The notes: generated by a model from the letters alone, not told the origin. Shown: positions 42,706 to 60,609, counted from the first letter of the stretch. The stretch is 64,000 nucleotides of DNA from Daucus carota subsp. sativus (GCF_001625215.2 NC_030383.2:10800779-10864778); one strand, 5' to 3'. Translations and numbers: made by a program.

Positions 42706-43286
42706 TTGGTATTTATAAACATCCATATAAGACTGCGATGATGCAATGTATGCACAATATGTTTGGAAAAGCTTATATAGACTTACCACCTCAAATATAA
42801 GCTAATAAAATGTGATTTTAAAGACCTATATTTACATTGTTAACTTTGAGTTCATCTTATGCGCTGCTGTCTTTGATTTTCATAGCTTCCGCAAACAGCA
42901 AAGTTTATACTGCTTTCCAGTTGTGTTTGGACAAGTCAAATTCATCATGATCATGATATTTGGGCAAGTATTCATACCTAATTCGCTATGTAGTATTTAC
43001 TGATTTTGATCATGCCTGTTCAAAATATACTACTCAGAACAAGAAATGTACTTGCGCTACGTAATTAAGGACTAGACACCTGTTAAAGAAAAGACATTTA
43101 TTCTCTCTTAATCGGAAATGATAAGAAACTACGATTTACAATATCAATCGGGGAAGAACATAATCAACTAGCTGCTCCTAGAACTACATACTTACTAGGA
43201 TCATCTCATTTATTTGTACTTGTAACTAAACCCTAGTAAGCTACCTTGCTTAGTTCATCACACAATTCACACCTAACGTATCACTT
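42706..43286. other. 3' flank of P450 copy C, between convergent genes
   Basis: Homologous to 25242-25820 throughout. Contains likely polyadenylation words (AATAAA at about 42804). At 42937-42963 it repeats part of exon 5 (AAATTCATCATGATCATGAT, then ATTTGGG). It forms the shared terminator region of two convergent genes. Confidence 0.6.
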
Positions 43287-44045
43287 TCAATGGGTGGAAC
43301 AGTAGTTGCGAAGGGTATCAGCGAATTCTTGATTGTGGAAACTAGCAACACATTCTTCTGCCATGTTGTTAATAGCAGAGCAACAAGCGGAATCAAATTC
43401 GACAGTACCAGTAGTGAAGGCAGACAGAATGTCATAAACACAGTTTCCCACTCCAGCCAAAGGGGACCAGCATTTCTCAATTGCAGCATTAGCAGCCGCT
43501 TCAATATCGTTGTCTCGAGTAGCTTCCAGTCCAGCTGAAGCAGGGGAGTGGCCAGAAGGTTTCGCAGGAGTTGGGGAGTGGGGAAGTGGGGGATGAGCCC
43601 ATTTCCCTTTAGGTGAGTTGTGTGGTAAACCACCTGGCTGGATAAGCCACCACCACGGAAGCATTTGTCCACGTGAACCAAAGAAGGAATCTGAATGTAC
43701 TTGTCCACCTGACGATGAAGCTGAATCCTTTTCAGTTTCAGCGCCAACAAAGGAAGAAGATTGATCACGGGGTTCCTGAGGATATGGAGGGTGAGCCCCT
43801 GGCCATTTACCGTGTGGGGCGGTGGCTGAGCCGGGCTTATGGGGAGATATAAACCACCACCAGGGCCCCGGGAGACGCGGTGGAGTTTGAAGCCAAGAGA
43901 AATCAGGCTTAACCTGAGAGCCTGATGATGTTACAAACGGTTGTTTGGAGTCAAGAAATGGACGAGCCAGGGCAGTGGTTTCCAACAGACTGATGCATAG
44001 CAAAATGGCTACTACTGATCTTCCCTTCATATAGTAATAATGCAT
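43287..44045 (-). CDS. Secreted cysteine-rich protein, ECA1/prolamin-like domain
   Basis: Single exon, 252 residues from ATG 44045, or 247 from the second ATG at 44030, which gives a cleaner signal peptide (MKGRSVVAILLCISLLETTA, cleavage likely after ALA). A Pro/Trp-rich linker follows with a duplicated block: PGPWWWFISPHKP and LPWWWLIQPGG, each followed by GKW..HPP(Y/L)P. The last 70 residues hold six cysteines (C-x9-C-x18-CC-x9-C-x16-C) within IEKCWSPL, NCVYDI, ACCSAIN and EECV, the pattern of the plant prolamin-like/ECA1 family, whose best known members are egg-cell secreted proteins. An extracellular role is inferred; a reproductive role is only a family association. Convergent with CYP72A copy C; a broken duplicate lies at 25821-26353. 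Confidence 0.8.
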   Translation of the reverse strand: MHYYYMKGRSVVAILLCISLLETTALARPFLDSKQPFVTSSGSQVKPDFSWLQTPPRLPGPWWWFISPHKPGSATAPHGKWPGAHPPYPQEPRDQSSSFVGAETEKDSASSSGGQVHSDSFFGSRGQMLPWWWLIQPGGLPHNSPKGKWAHPPLPHSPTPAKPSGHSPASAGLEATRDNDIEAAANAAIEKCWSPLAGVGNCVYDILSAFTTGTVEFDSACCSAINNMAEECVASFHNQEFADTLRNYCSTH

Positions 44046-44961
44046 TGTAGACTTGTTTGTCACCAGCAAATGAAGCTAAGGGAATGGAACTTATAACTGA
44101 GATTAAATACTGCAACGAATAAATATCACATTATTCCTACATAAAAGGGTAATTTGTTGGTCAGGTTTATCTTAATTGTGACATTGTACATCACAAATAT
44201 AAATACACATATTCCAACTTCATCTAGTACCAGCTTATTTTATAAATATAAGAAATTATTTTTCATTTTCGACAAACATTGACCTATTTTTTTGGAAAAA
44301 AATATCGCTGTTGAAAAATATGATAGATAGGCCAGTAAGACCATGATATTTCTGTTTAACAGATTTGATAGTTACATGGCTCAAGACTTCTTCACTGGCC
44401 TGTTTACTTGGGCGTTTTATTCATCGTATTAAGATTTACTACATATTAACCATCTACATATAGAAAACATAATGTGGTTAATTCTTATTATTTACAGATT
44501 TCATATAACATTTAAAAGGGGATCAACAATTAGGAACACGTGTGTAGATACAAAAAAGTACCAACACTAGCATATCTTATATTAGCAGAACAACAATAGT
44601 TATTTAATAAATTTAAAGACAACTAATTCTGATTTTGTAATCATTCATATACGCACAATATAAAGCTTGTTCAAACATTTATCCATGAACGTTACAACAA
44701 AGCTCATTAAGATACGTGATTGTGCTGCAATATTCATTTAGAATCACATCGCTGTAAAAAATATACTATATTTCTTGCGAACAATTGGAAGCTTAAAATC
44801 TGAGCTAGTTCTAAGGTTTTTGATAAAGAAAGATACTGTAGCAGCAGCATTGTGTTCTCTACTTTATTCATCCTTTCAAAGCACTTGTCTTCTTGTGATG
44901 ACCATAAAGAAAGGTCTAGTTATTGTTGCCAGTATAATCGTGTGGGCAGCAAATAATATGT
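44046..44961. other. Intergenic, AT-rich, includes 3' region of citrate synthase
   Basis: No gene recognised. The right part (44650-44961) is the 3' untranslated and terminator region of the citrate synthase gene on the minus strand. The left part is the promoter of the secreted cysteine-rich gene, also minus strand and running into it. No clear motif was identified. Confidence 0.5.
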
Positions 44962-51317
<6,356 letters not shown>

Positions 51318-51555
51318 TCTGTTTTTGTCCGAGAGAGAGAGAGAGCGCGAGAGAGATTTGGGCTGGTGTAGAGAATGAAACGAGAAAAGGATTATTAATT
51401 CTACACGCGTCTTGGGAAACGTACTCTTGGACAAGTCAGCTCTCGTAAGAAGCGTCTTGGGAAACGAGAGAAGGGTGAGATGAGAGGATAACTATAAAAA
51501 ATGTTATCTAGGTGGGTCATGTGCTGACGTGTAGAGTTATTCAGTCGGGTTATTA
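51318..51555 (-). promoter_or_regulatory. Citrate synthase promoter and leader with a duplicated 15-mer
   Basis: The 5' leader is CT-rich on the coding strand (GA-rich at 51330-51355). The 15-mer GCGTCTTGGGAAACG occurs twice, at 51407-51421 and 51452-51466, 45 bp apart start to start. No convincing TATA box was seen, which is common for housekeeping genes. Confidence 0.5.
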
Positions 51556-51859
51556 CTCCCTATGTCCCTCTCATTTCTTTACAGTTACTATTTTGGGATG
51601 TCCCTCTCATTTCTTTACATTACTATAAATAGTAAGTTTTTCTCATCATTACACCCACTATCTTCCCCCACTATCTCATATTTAACAATAAAAACTACTA
51701 TTACACCCACTACTTTCCTCCACTATCTCAAATCTATTATTAAATATTGATAGGTCCCACCACTTTACCCACTTTTCATCTAACTTTACTCATTTTCCAT
51801 ACATTGTCTTGGTCTCCGTGTCCCCCTCCAATGTAAACAATTGAGGGGGACGGAGGGAG
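51556..51859. mobile_element. Stowaway-type MITE upstream of citrate synthase
   Basis: CTCCCTATGTCCCTCTCA at the left and the inverse CTCCCTCCGTCCCCCTCA at the right, flanked by TA. 304 bp. About 240 bp from the citrate synthase start codon. Confidence 0.85.
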
Positions 51860-51884
51860 TAATAGTTAAATCGGATATTCAGTA

Positions 51885-52336
51885 GTCCCTCTGATCCATT
51901 ATCTACATTATACAGTGACTTTTTACCCGTATATTTAGAAGATTTGATAACATATTTAAATTGATATTTTTAAAATTTTCTTCTTTTAAATATTTTTATT
52001 CAGAAAAGAAATTACAAAGAGAAATACTCCCTCTATTTTTTAATATATAACGTTTGACTTTTTGACACACACTTTTAAATATTTTGACCGGATAGTTTAA
52101 AGTATTATTTTTAAAATTTTCTTTTTCTGAACAAAAATATATAATCACAATTTCAATTCATAAAAAAATCAATTAAAAATAATAATTTTTACTATCCGGT
52201 CAACCTTCCTAAACATACGTGCCCAAGTCAGAATTGTCATGTAAAAAAACATAGGTAGTATTTGCTATATGGTCAAAACACCTTAAATTACGTGTAAAAA
52301 ATATCTTGTATAATTTGTATAATGGACCAGAGGGAG
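51885..52336. mobile_element. Second Stowaway-type MITE
   Basis: Ends GTCCCTCTGATCCATTAT and CTCCCTCTGGTCCATTAT in inverted orientation with flanking TA. 452 bp. The interior starts another CTCCCTCT terminus at about 52027, so a further MITE may be nested inside. Confidence 0.75.
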
Positions 52337-54726
52337 TATTTTAGATCATCACAATGTTATTTTGATTCTGGTTTCGACTTGATCGGAATTTGTATATATG
52401 TTTCGAAAAATCATATTATTCAAAGCCGAATTAATTATATATAATCAAGTTTAGTTTATAAATTATTATTCAACTTAATTGTATCTTAAGACATTTTTAA
52501 TAATATTATGAGAAAATAAATTGGTTAGTAACAAATTAAAAATCAAAATTTTTAGACTTTAACATCTATAAATTTATTATTTTTATCTGTTTTTTATAAT
52601 TTAGTTGAATATATAATTCTTATAACAGTTCCCTATAAATGACATTTGTGTTCACATTTGTATTATCAATTATAATATTTTATATCATTTATATTTATAT
52701 ATTTCATCCAAAATATAGTAATCTCCAAACAAATCATTTTTAGAAAGAAAATAATTAATAAAAATAATTATACAAGGAATTACTTACTTATTGATTTATT
52801 TAATATGTTATGTATTGGGATATTTTTGTGGAATAAGTTTATTAGTTATTATAAATAAAATCAATATTTTAATAGAAATAAAAAATCAGATCAGATTCAT
52901 ATATCCGATTTTGTGAAAAACAATTATCTGATTCCGAATCCAAATTTATAAAAATATATGGACCGGATATCTGGTCTGGTTTTTCTAATAAAATATCTGG
53001 ATTTTCGTATTAAATATTTAAATTTTTGGATTTTTTAAATTAGATACTGCGCAGCTATTCAGATAATCTAATTTTCGAATTTTTATATTGACCCATGCCG
53101 ACGTGGAATTATCCTGTGGGTTTTGAATTTATCTACATGTACTTGGTTATCATAGTTTTTGTAACGGGACGGGTTTTTTCTCTCAAATTTTGTATTCATG
53201 TGCGGACTAACTTGGCATCCACCCAACATCTAAGTTAGTCGGTTTAATCGACCTGAGATTACCAATCCAAAATGCATAACAATATACCAATATATGTAAA
53301 AGTATATTTATTTACCGAACAAATGTAAACATGCACCTATATACAAATTAAGATGCCCAAGTTTTTTATTATCGTAGTATTAAGGATTACCGTCCGAGTT
53401 TATGTTTACAAATTTGACGACTGTCTAGCATGAAAGATTTCAAGGAGTACATATTAATTGAACAAACATACAATATTCAGAATTTCTCTCTAGATATTAT
53501 AAATTGATCAGGACTGCCCCACTCCTTAAAAATGATCATGAACGCTCCATTTTGGGCAGTTATCAGCAATTCCAGACAGAGACTCCATGCCTTCATTTTA
53601 TTTAACTTCCAGCTGATTAACCTAAGCATTCAAAAACTAGCCCGAGTTGACACTAACACACGACCGCTAATGTCTTGTCACTTCCAAACTCACTAGCTGC
53701 ACTTAATATCGCCCTGGCGCCTCAAGCTAAAATCCATCTTAATTATATAAAGGCCGACAAACCCTCCCATCATCTAGAGTTTGATGTCCTCGTCGAATTG
53801 AAAATTCTTTGGAGAGGTCTATCTCTGTAGCAAACCAAAGTTGCAAGTTCATATACTGCTTTTCTACAACCTGTTCAATTATCAAATTTTTTCATTTTAA
53901 TTATAATATTAGTTATATTAACTATATTGTTTAATATACGGTATTTATTCAAAAATATAAAATTATGATATATGTATATGATATAATAAATGAAATAATT
54001 ATAGTAAATGAAATAAAAAATTTGAAAAATGAAAACTAAATACAAAAACTGAGTTGGATTAGTAACCTAGATTAGTTCGGGAATGATTAAACTAAATAGA
54101 TTATGTTAGGAATATGAATTTCAATTTTTACTATGTTAGATTACCGGTTTTTATGAAGTATGAGGATAAAAGAAGAGTTCAAACCTCTGTACGCAGATTT
54201 ATTTGGATCCCATGACTCAATGCTGAACGGCCTCGTCCTCTTGGTAAGAAGACTAGTACACCAGATCACGTTGTGCTCACAAAATGAAAAGCAAAAAGAC
54301 AAAGATTTTTTTAACATTATTTCAAAATTCTGACTAATAAATATGAAATTGTCAACAACAACTGAAATGTTTTAAATATAAAATAATGTGTAAAACTCTA
54401 TAAAAAATACATGATCTAACTTTTGTTTAGTTTTAACTTTTAAGTAGTAATATCGCATGTTAATGTGTTGTTTGGGCCCTTGTTTGCCTTCGTAGAACAT
54501 CCCCAATTAAGGCGATTGTTAATGAAGTTGATATTTAGAAGTGCTAATAATTGAATTTTTTGAAAAAAAATGTGTCAAAAATGATATAAAAAAAATATTA
54601 TCAATCATTGAAGATGATTAATAACTACTAATAAAATTAAGCAGATGCTTTTAGTAGTGGGGTTGTAAGCTGAATTGTAATAAGCAGTCTTATGGATCTT
54701 GCAATTATTAATCTAATCCTGTTTTT

Positions 54727-54729
<3 letters not shown>
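52337..54729. other. AT-rich intergenic DNA
   Basis: No gene recognised on either strand. A less AT-rich block at 53500-53830 contains TATATAAAGG (about 53746) followed by sequence with a leader-like look (ACCCTCCCATCATCTAGAG), but no open frame of coding quality follows. The rest is low-complexity. Confidence 0.4.

Positions 54730-54806
<77 letters not shown>
54730..54806. repeat. (TA)n microsatellite
   Basis: About 76 bp of TA that abuts the left end of the element at 54807. Confidence 0.97.
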
Positions 54807-54810
<4 letters not shown>

Positions 54811-55253
54811 GGGTTCTGGTACAAACTTACAAACTTTATGTGTTCAACACATATATAATTTGAGTTCAACATTTTTTTAACATATTTTGTTGAACATCGA
54901 TTAAAATAGTGTTGGAGAAGTACATAAACTAATTTTTCAATGTAAGAAATAAGGTAAACGTGTTATATAACTAATATTTATGTTTCTAGACCCTATCCAA
55001 ACCCCAGAGGTATAGTTTAAACATCTTTATAGATATATTCAACACAATGATAATTAGTGTTCTATACCCGATGTTGAACACAAGTTATAAATGTGTTGAA
55101 TGTATGATTTATTTGTGCGTTATTTTTAAAAATTGTGATGTTTTTTCAAGAATTTTCAACTTGGATACTTTTTATAACTAAGGATTAACACGATGGAAGA
55201 ATAAAAAAAAGTTTGTAAGTTTGTAACTTAAAAAAGTTTTTATTTGATCCTAT

Positions 55254-55256
<3 letters not shown>
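54807..55256. mobile_element. TA-microsatellite-flanked MITE, unit 1
   Basis: Left end GGGTGGGTTCTGGTACAAAC and right end (inverted) GGGATAGGATCAAATAAAAAC both contain an ACAAACTTACAAACTT word in inverted orientation. The element is bounded by long (TA)n on both sides, as in the Micron class of plant MITEs. Confidence 0.65.
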
Positions 55257-55290
<34 letters not shown>

Positions 55291-55293
<3 letters not shown>

Positions 55294-55728
55294 CATTGCT
55301 CAAAACAGAACACTGTTAAAAAAAGAACAACACAGAACACTTTAGAATCAAATACAGAATCTCATCTAAAACTTGAATTAAATTCAAATTTTAAGCTGAA
55401 TAACGTTTTATTATGAATGATAATAGTATCCACCATGTTTAATAATAAATATTTATTAAAAATAACATGATTTTATGTAACATAATCGAGCAAAAAATAT
55501 ATTTATATGATTCTATTCTGGATTCTATTCTGGATTCTGTTCTGGATTCTATAATATTTCATATCAATAATTTGGATGAGTTTAGATGTTAGATTTTATA
55601 TATTAAGTTTAATTAGTGTTTAGCTATGTAGTTATAACCTTAACAAATAATTATTTGTGAAAAATGAAGTGTTACGACAGTGTTCTGTGTTGTTCTTTTT
55701 CTAAAGTGTTCTGTGTGGAGTGCAACAA
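55291..55728. mobile_element. TA-microsatellite-flanked MITE, unit 2
   Basis: Starts GGGCATTGCTCAAAACAGAA at the end of a (TA)n run (55257-55290) and ends with the inverted relative (CAGAACAC, AAAGAACAACACAGAACAC) before another TA run (55728-55753). A third partial unit, GGGCATTGCTAAAAAAAAC, begins at 55755. Confidence 0.65.
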
Positions 55729-55754
55729 TATATATATATATATATATATAATAT

Positions 55755-56934
55755 AGGGCATTGCTAAAAAAAACATCCTTAAAAAAAGAACATCACAGAA
55801 CACCTAAAAAAGATCTTGACCGTTTATTTTATATCGGATCCAACGGTCTCTGTTATAACCGTGTTTACAATTGACATTATACATCAAATCCATAATCTAG
55901 AGACTCGAGCTCGATCTCTTCTCCGTCTCGGCTTGATTTCTTCTTCGTCTTGATCTCTGTCTAGGATCTTCATCTCATCTTCACTCTGTAATTGCAATTA
56001 AGGTGGAATTTTGATTTTTCATCACGTCTTATTCTTCAAATCAAGCTTTGTTGCCTACTTCCAGAGTCAATGTTAATGATATCACTAAATACACATCAGG
56101 TATCATTGATTCTACCACATATGTTATGGATTACTGTTTTGTCATAGTTTTATCTTTATTTTCGTTTAAATCAGTATGATTCCATGTCAGAATCTATGAT
56201 AGTTTTGGATGAAATTTGGATTATGAGTTAGATTCTATATTTATATTTTGTTATGTTTTTGTATAGCTGCAGGCTAGTTAATATAATGAATTTTTTGATT
56301 TTATGTTTGATTGTACAAAATATGTTATATTTTTTTTTCTGCTCTAGTTTTGTGTTTATATTTGTTGCAAATAATATGATTCCAATTTAAATTCTATGAT
56401 ATTTTTGATGAAATTATGGTGAAAATATGTTGCAATTAGTATGATTATATGTTAGATTCCATTTTGCATTGTACAAAATATGTTATATAATTACTTTTTT
56501 TCTCTAGTTTTATGTTTATATTTGTTGCAAATAGTATGATTCCATGTTAGATTTTATGATTTTTTGATGATATTTTGGTAAAAATATGTTGCAATTAGTA
56601 TGATTCTATGTTAGATTCTATTTTGGATTGTACAAAATATGTTATACATTTTATGATATTACAAACACTGTTAATAAATAATTGTGACATTCTATAATGA
56701 AAACCAGCTTGATTCGAGTGACTGAGATAAAAAGCTTCTGTAAATTACAATCTGGTCCTGATTCTCTCTAGTTCTCCAAAAATAAAAAGAAATAAAAACC
56801 ATAAAATGAATTGAATATTTATATATATGGGAAACATGTAGGACTTGTAAGACAAGGAATCGAATTTAGTGGCCATTACAAAAGCAGTACAATATGATTG
56901 TCAAATTTGCACTAAACGCTCTGTACGATGCAAA
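55755..56934. other. Spacer with ~160-bp tandem repeats
   Basis: Starts with a third TA-flanked element end. A plus-strand CT-rich segment (55905-55990) looks leader-like. From about 56160 to 56650 a unit of about 160 bp is repeated two to three times (TTTGTTGCAAATA(A/G)TATGATTCC, TGCAATTAGTATGATT, TTGTACAAAATATGTTATA). No coding sequence was seen. Confidence 0.5.
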
Positions 56935-57250
56935 AAAAAAAAGCTTCCATATTTCGGATTTAACTAAGTGCTCTGCTAGAAGCTGGACAAAGCTTCCAAT
57001 TCTATAGGAACGTTTAGGCCTCCACTCAGTTACCCCCTTAACAATTTCAGCCCTATCCTTGAGCGAAGGAGATGTTGGCACTCAACTTGACCAAAAGTAG
57101 CAATTCCCCAAGTCCATTTCCTATGACAGAAGTTAGGGAGTCTAGCACATTGTCCCTCATACACCGCCTCTTGTACTCTAATGTCATGCTAGCAAGCTCA
57201 CTACTCTCCACAATAGGCATTGGTGCGCTTTGCAACATCCAACATATTCA
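56935..57250 (-). pseudogene. Acyl-ACP thioesterase FatB C-terminal fragment
   Basis: The minus strand gives LQSAPMPIVESSELASMTLE, YKRRCMRDNVLDSLTSV, then in another frame TFGQVECQHLLRS, then in a third frame AEIVKGVTEWRPKRSYRIGS. These are consecutive segments of the conserved C-terminal half of plant FatB, which releases saturated fatty acids from ACP in plastids. Two frame changes and loss of the rest make it a pseudogene fragment. Confidence 0.85.
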
Positions 57251-57417
57251 TCCAGAAAGAGAAAAATTAAGGGGACTTTGGAGATGGCAATTGGCATACG
57301 GGAGCACATTGTATATTCCAATTGACTTATTTGCATGGTTTTCACTATTTTAGTGAGTTTATGTTAGTCTATCAATGGATGCATTCTTTTCTTATTGACA
57401 CAAATTCGCCCCTTTAG

Positions 57418-57822
57418 GTTTTAAGTCTACACAGGAGATGGGAAGTTTATAGAGGGAATAGAACAGACTCTCACAACATACTCTTCATTGTAAAGAAGTC
57501 AGACATCCTTCAACTTAAAACTGAATTGGAAGTCTTCTTGGCATCTAACACCTTTGAACGTCACTATGATTTCAAAATCAAAGGCAGCTGGTTCGAGAAA
57601 GCATGTACCATCTATGCCGGGAATTCTTCTAATGTGTCATAGCCCAGGTATTCTCAAATGAATTATAGCGTCTCTCAATAGTTGATTCTACTAGTCTATA
57701 TTAATCAATCTTGTTTTAGTAGTGTATTGAGTCGGAAATTATGACATTTGGGCAGATGCGCAAGGTGCATAGTATTACTAACATTGTGTTTGGAAAGGAC
57801 AAATGTCTCGTGACAGTGTACC
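57418..57822 (+). pseudogene. LURP-one-related (LOR) protein fragment cut by an LTR element
   Basis: After an AG acceptor the plus strand encodes LHRRWEVYRGNRTDSHNILF, then KKSDILQLKTELEVFLASNT and KIKGSWFEKACTIYAGNSS, with a TAG at 57639 and a GT donor at about 57646. A second exon near 57754-57822 encodes MRKVHSITNIVFGKDKCLV and TVY and is then interrupted at 57823 by an LTR. The motif order matches plant LURP-one-related proteins (tubby-like fold, LOR domain). It lies head to head with the FatB fragment. Confidence 0.85.
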
Positions 57823-59376
57823 TGTTCGGTGAAATCTACACGCAAGCGTACGCGATCACAAGTAATATATTAAGTTCGATCCCACAGAGACTGGTGAATT
57901 AAGAATACGCACCTATACAACAATGTATGATCAATTATCACTGCTAAGACAATTAACAAGGATTGGGTTCTTTTTATACTAATAATTAAAATTACTAATC
58001 AAATTCAGAATAGGAAAACACATGGGATTCTAACTTCATTATCGAATTCATCTAGAATTGAAATTACTGATTAACATGCGACTGTTGATCCTAATCAGAC
58101 AACACGGAAGTAATACATGCCAACTCTCGTTGCACACATATCATACCAATCAAAATCCACAATTAAGATAGAAATCTCATGGACACCAACAAAGCTCAGA
58201 CCCTATATCTCTATAGCGGTAGTGTAAGCAGAGAGGTTTAATAACAAGTCGTCTATCGTGATTACACAGGGTGATAAAAATAGTTCAAGTCTACCACAAA
58301 TTATGTTTCATTCACATAATCCTATGTTTACATGGCATAGTTCTAAATTCAATCATCCACTCTCGCTTCAGAAAGAATTAACACACAACTTAGAAGTTAG
58401 CTACGCTTCTAAGAAGAATAAGCACGGCTCATGCAAAGCAATCAACATATGTCACAAAATCACGTAATTATAATCGTTACTAGACTACATCGATAAATCC
58501 ATTAGAATCCCATGAAGGCGGTTAGTTCATAATCGAACTAATCGACATCATGGGTTCTAATGAAAGCATGATAAAGAAAAGACAAGAATTGAATAGAATA
58601 AAAATTCTTGAATTAATAATAATAAGGATCACACGTTACAGATTTGATGTTCACGATCTTGCTCGAAACTGTCACTTCCTCGCAAAGAACGATCTAGTAC
58701 AAACTGATAATGTGCTTCGAATAAGACTAAAACTATGATTACGATATTAAACTCTACTCAAACTACGACTATGAGGCTAGGGTTTTTACACACGAGAAAT
58801 AAAAATGCATTGACTACGTCAACCGGGCCTCGACCGCTGCGAAAATCCATCAGAAAAGCTGTAAAAATCGGCCCGGGGAGTTTCTGCGGAGCGCCACCGC
58901 GCTACACTAGCGCGGGCGCGCTAGTGATGCAGGCTGTAGCGCGGGCGCGCTACAGGTTAGCGCGGGCGCGCTACTGTCTGTGATGACAGCCTTGATTCTT
59001 TGTTTTTCAGCCCGTTCTCGCGTGCATGTCCTTCCTCGTTCCTAGTACCACTTCCGTAGGTGATCACGGTTGCATTTAGCATATGCAACAAGCCCTTTAA
59101 ACCCCTAGATAGCTCTAGTGGACGAGTGTGTTCTCGTGAGGGTTTGTAGAAGATATACCCACAAAATCCCAAGTCTCGGTGAATCCACAATTCTCTATTC
59201 TCGCAAATAATGCACCAAAACCAACCTAAAATGATAGAAAATCACTTCATCACCTCAACTCGTGACCTGCACAGAAAAACAATAAAAACACATCAAAAGA
59301 CACTACACACTTAAGTACAATCAACCAATTTAAGTGGAAATGAAGGCCTATAAGTGTGTATAAATACCACTTATCA
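57823..59376 (-). repeat. LTR of the Athila-like element (1554 bp)
   Basis: Limits are TG..CA as given in the parent entry. The plus-strand left end TGTTCGGTGAAATC follows GTACC of the interrupted LOR exon (possible 5-bp target word). It contains a remarkable GC-rich palindromic block at 58888-58980. Confidence 0.65.
58888..58980. repeat. GC-rich palindromic repeats in LTR
   Basis: Three near-identical copies of TAGCGCGGGCGCGCTA, each almost self-complementary (TAGCGCG and CGCGCTA arms), plus a related CGCCACCGCGCTACACTAG in front, in an otherwise AT-rich neighbourhood. Confidence 0.9.
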
Positions 59377-60609
59377 CACCCCCAAACTTAAACTGATGCT
59401 TGTCCTCAAGCGTCAACGACACTAACAATAATACAATGCAATGCATGAATGCAACTACGTGATGAATGAGTGAACTATGAAATAATTGCCTTGCCAATTA
59501 TAATACCTCAGATTGTGCTAATGTTCTCGAATTTCATCTCTCTCGCTACTAAGTCAATTACTCTTCTATTTACAAGTGTGGAGTGCCCGTGTGTGCAAGC
59601 ATGCTCTTTTATTGAGACAAGACAAAAACTACTACTCCCACAGAATCCCAATCAAGAATCGTAAAAAGTCTAAACTAACACCCCGTCACTCAAGTCCAAC
59701 TAAAAGCCAAGGTCACAAAGAATGTCCACACCCTTCTATTTTATTCACTATATTATTTTTTTCTTTTTTGTCTCTTTTTATTGGTGATTAATTGCTCGGT
59801 CTAAGGTCAGAGCGCTTCGCAGTGTAAATGCGTTACGAACACCACAAGACTTCACACACCAATTATTCACTTTATTCTAGTGGTTTATTTAACCGTGCAA
59901 TGGTTGAGATCCCTAAAGATTTATGCACTAGTACCCATGTAGCGAGCGTTGGGTCAACAATCCCAAACCACGAAGGGCTTTAGGTTGTTAGGCACAAAGT
60001 CCCCTCAGACTTAATTACTCGAGTACTAATGAGCTCAACCTAGTTAATTCTACCACTTATTTTTTTTTTAGTGAATTTATTTACTACTATTTTTTTTTTT
60101 TTTTTTTTTTTTTAGAAAGGTATATCTACTCCTCAGTTCCCCCAAACTTAAGATTTACAGACCTAAGCTGAAGGGTGTTCAATTCAATCCTAGAATTCAT
60201 GGAATTTCGTCTAAATCCTATCTCAAGAACATATGTGAATTACAATTTCCAACACAAGCAATTTCCAAGTACTAACCTAGCATTGCAATTGAAACTACTA
60301 ATCAAGAACTACGCACATAACTCATCATAGGCAATTAACTTGGCTTAACTTCATAATTCATGCAAATGCTCGTGATACTAACTACGACAATTACCACTAA
60401 ACATGTAAAATAAAAAAATGAGAAAAATAAAAAAAAATGTGAGAAATAATCAAAGCAAAATAAAATAAACGTGAACTACATGAACTAACTAACACATGCA
60501 ATAATAAACAAAATTACAATAACATGCTCTTCCTTAGATTACCACCCCCAAACTTAAAATTTTCAATGTCCCCATTGAAAGCGGTAAAAAGGCTAGAGCG
60601 AACACGTAC
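59377..60609. other. Internal spacer of the Athila-like element
   Basis: No gene. Contains three CCCCCAAACTTAA-type tracts, a 23-24-base poly-T at about 60090-60113 and A-rich sequence at 60405-60470. Chance short frames only. Confidence 0.6.

Noticed and set aside
53740..53830. TATATAAAGG with leader-like sequence as a promoter
   Set aside because: No coding frame or splice structure follows; it is not enough for a gene call.
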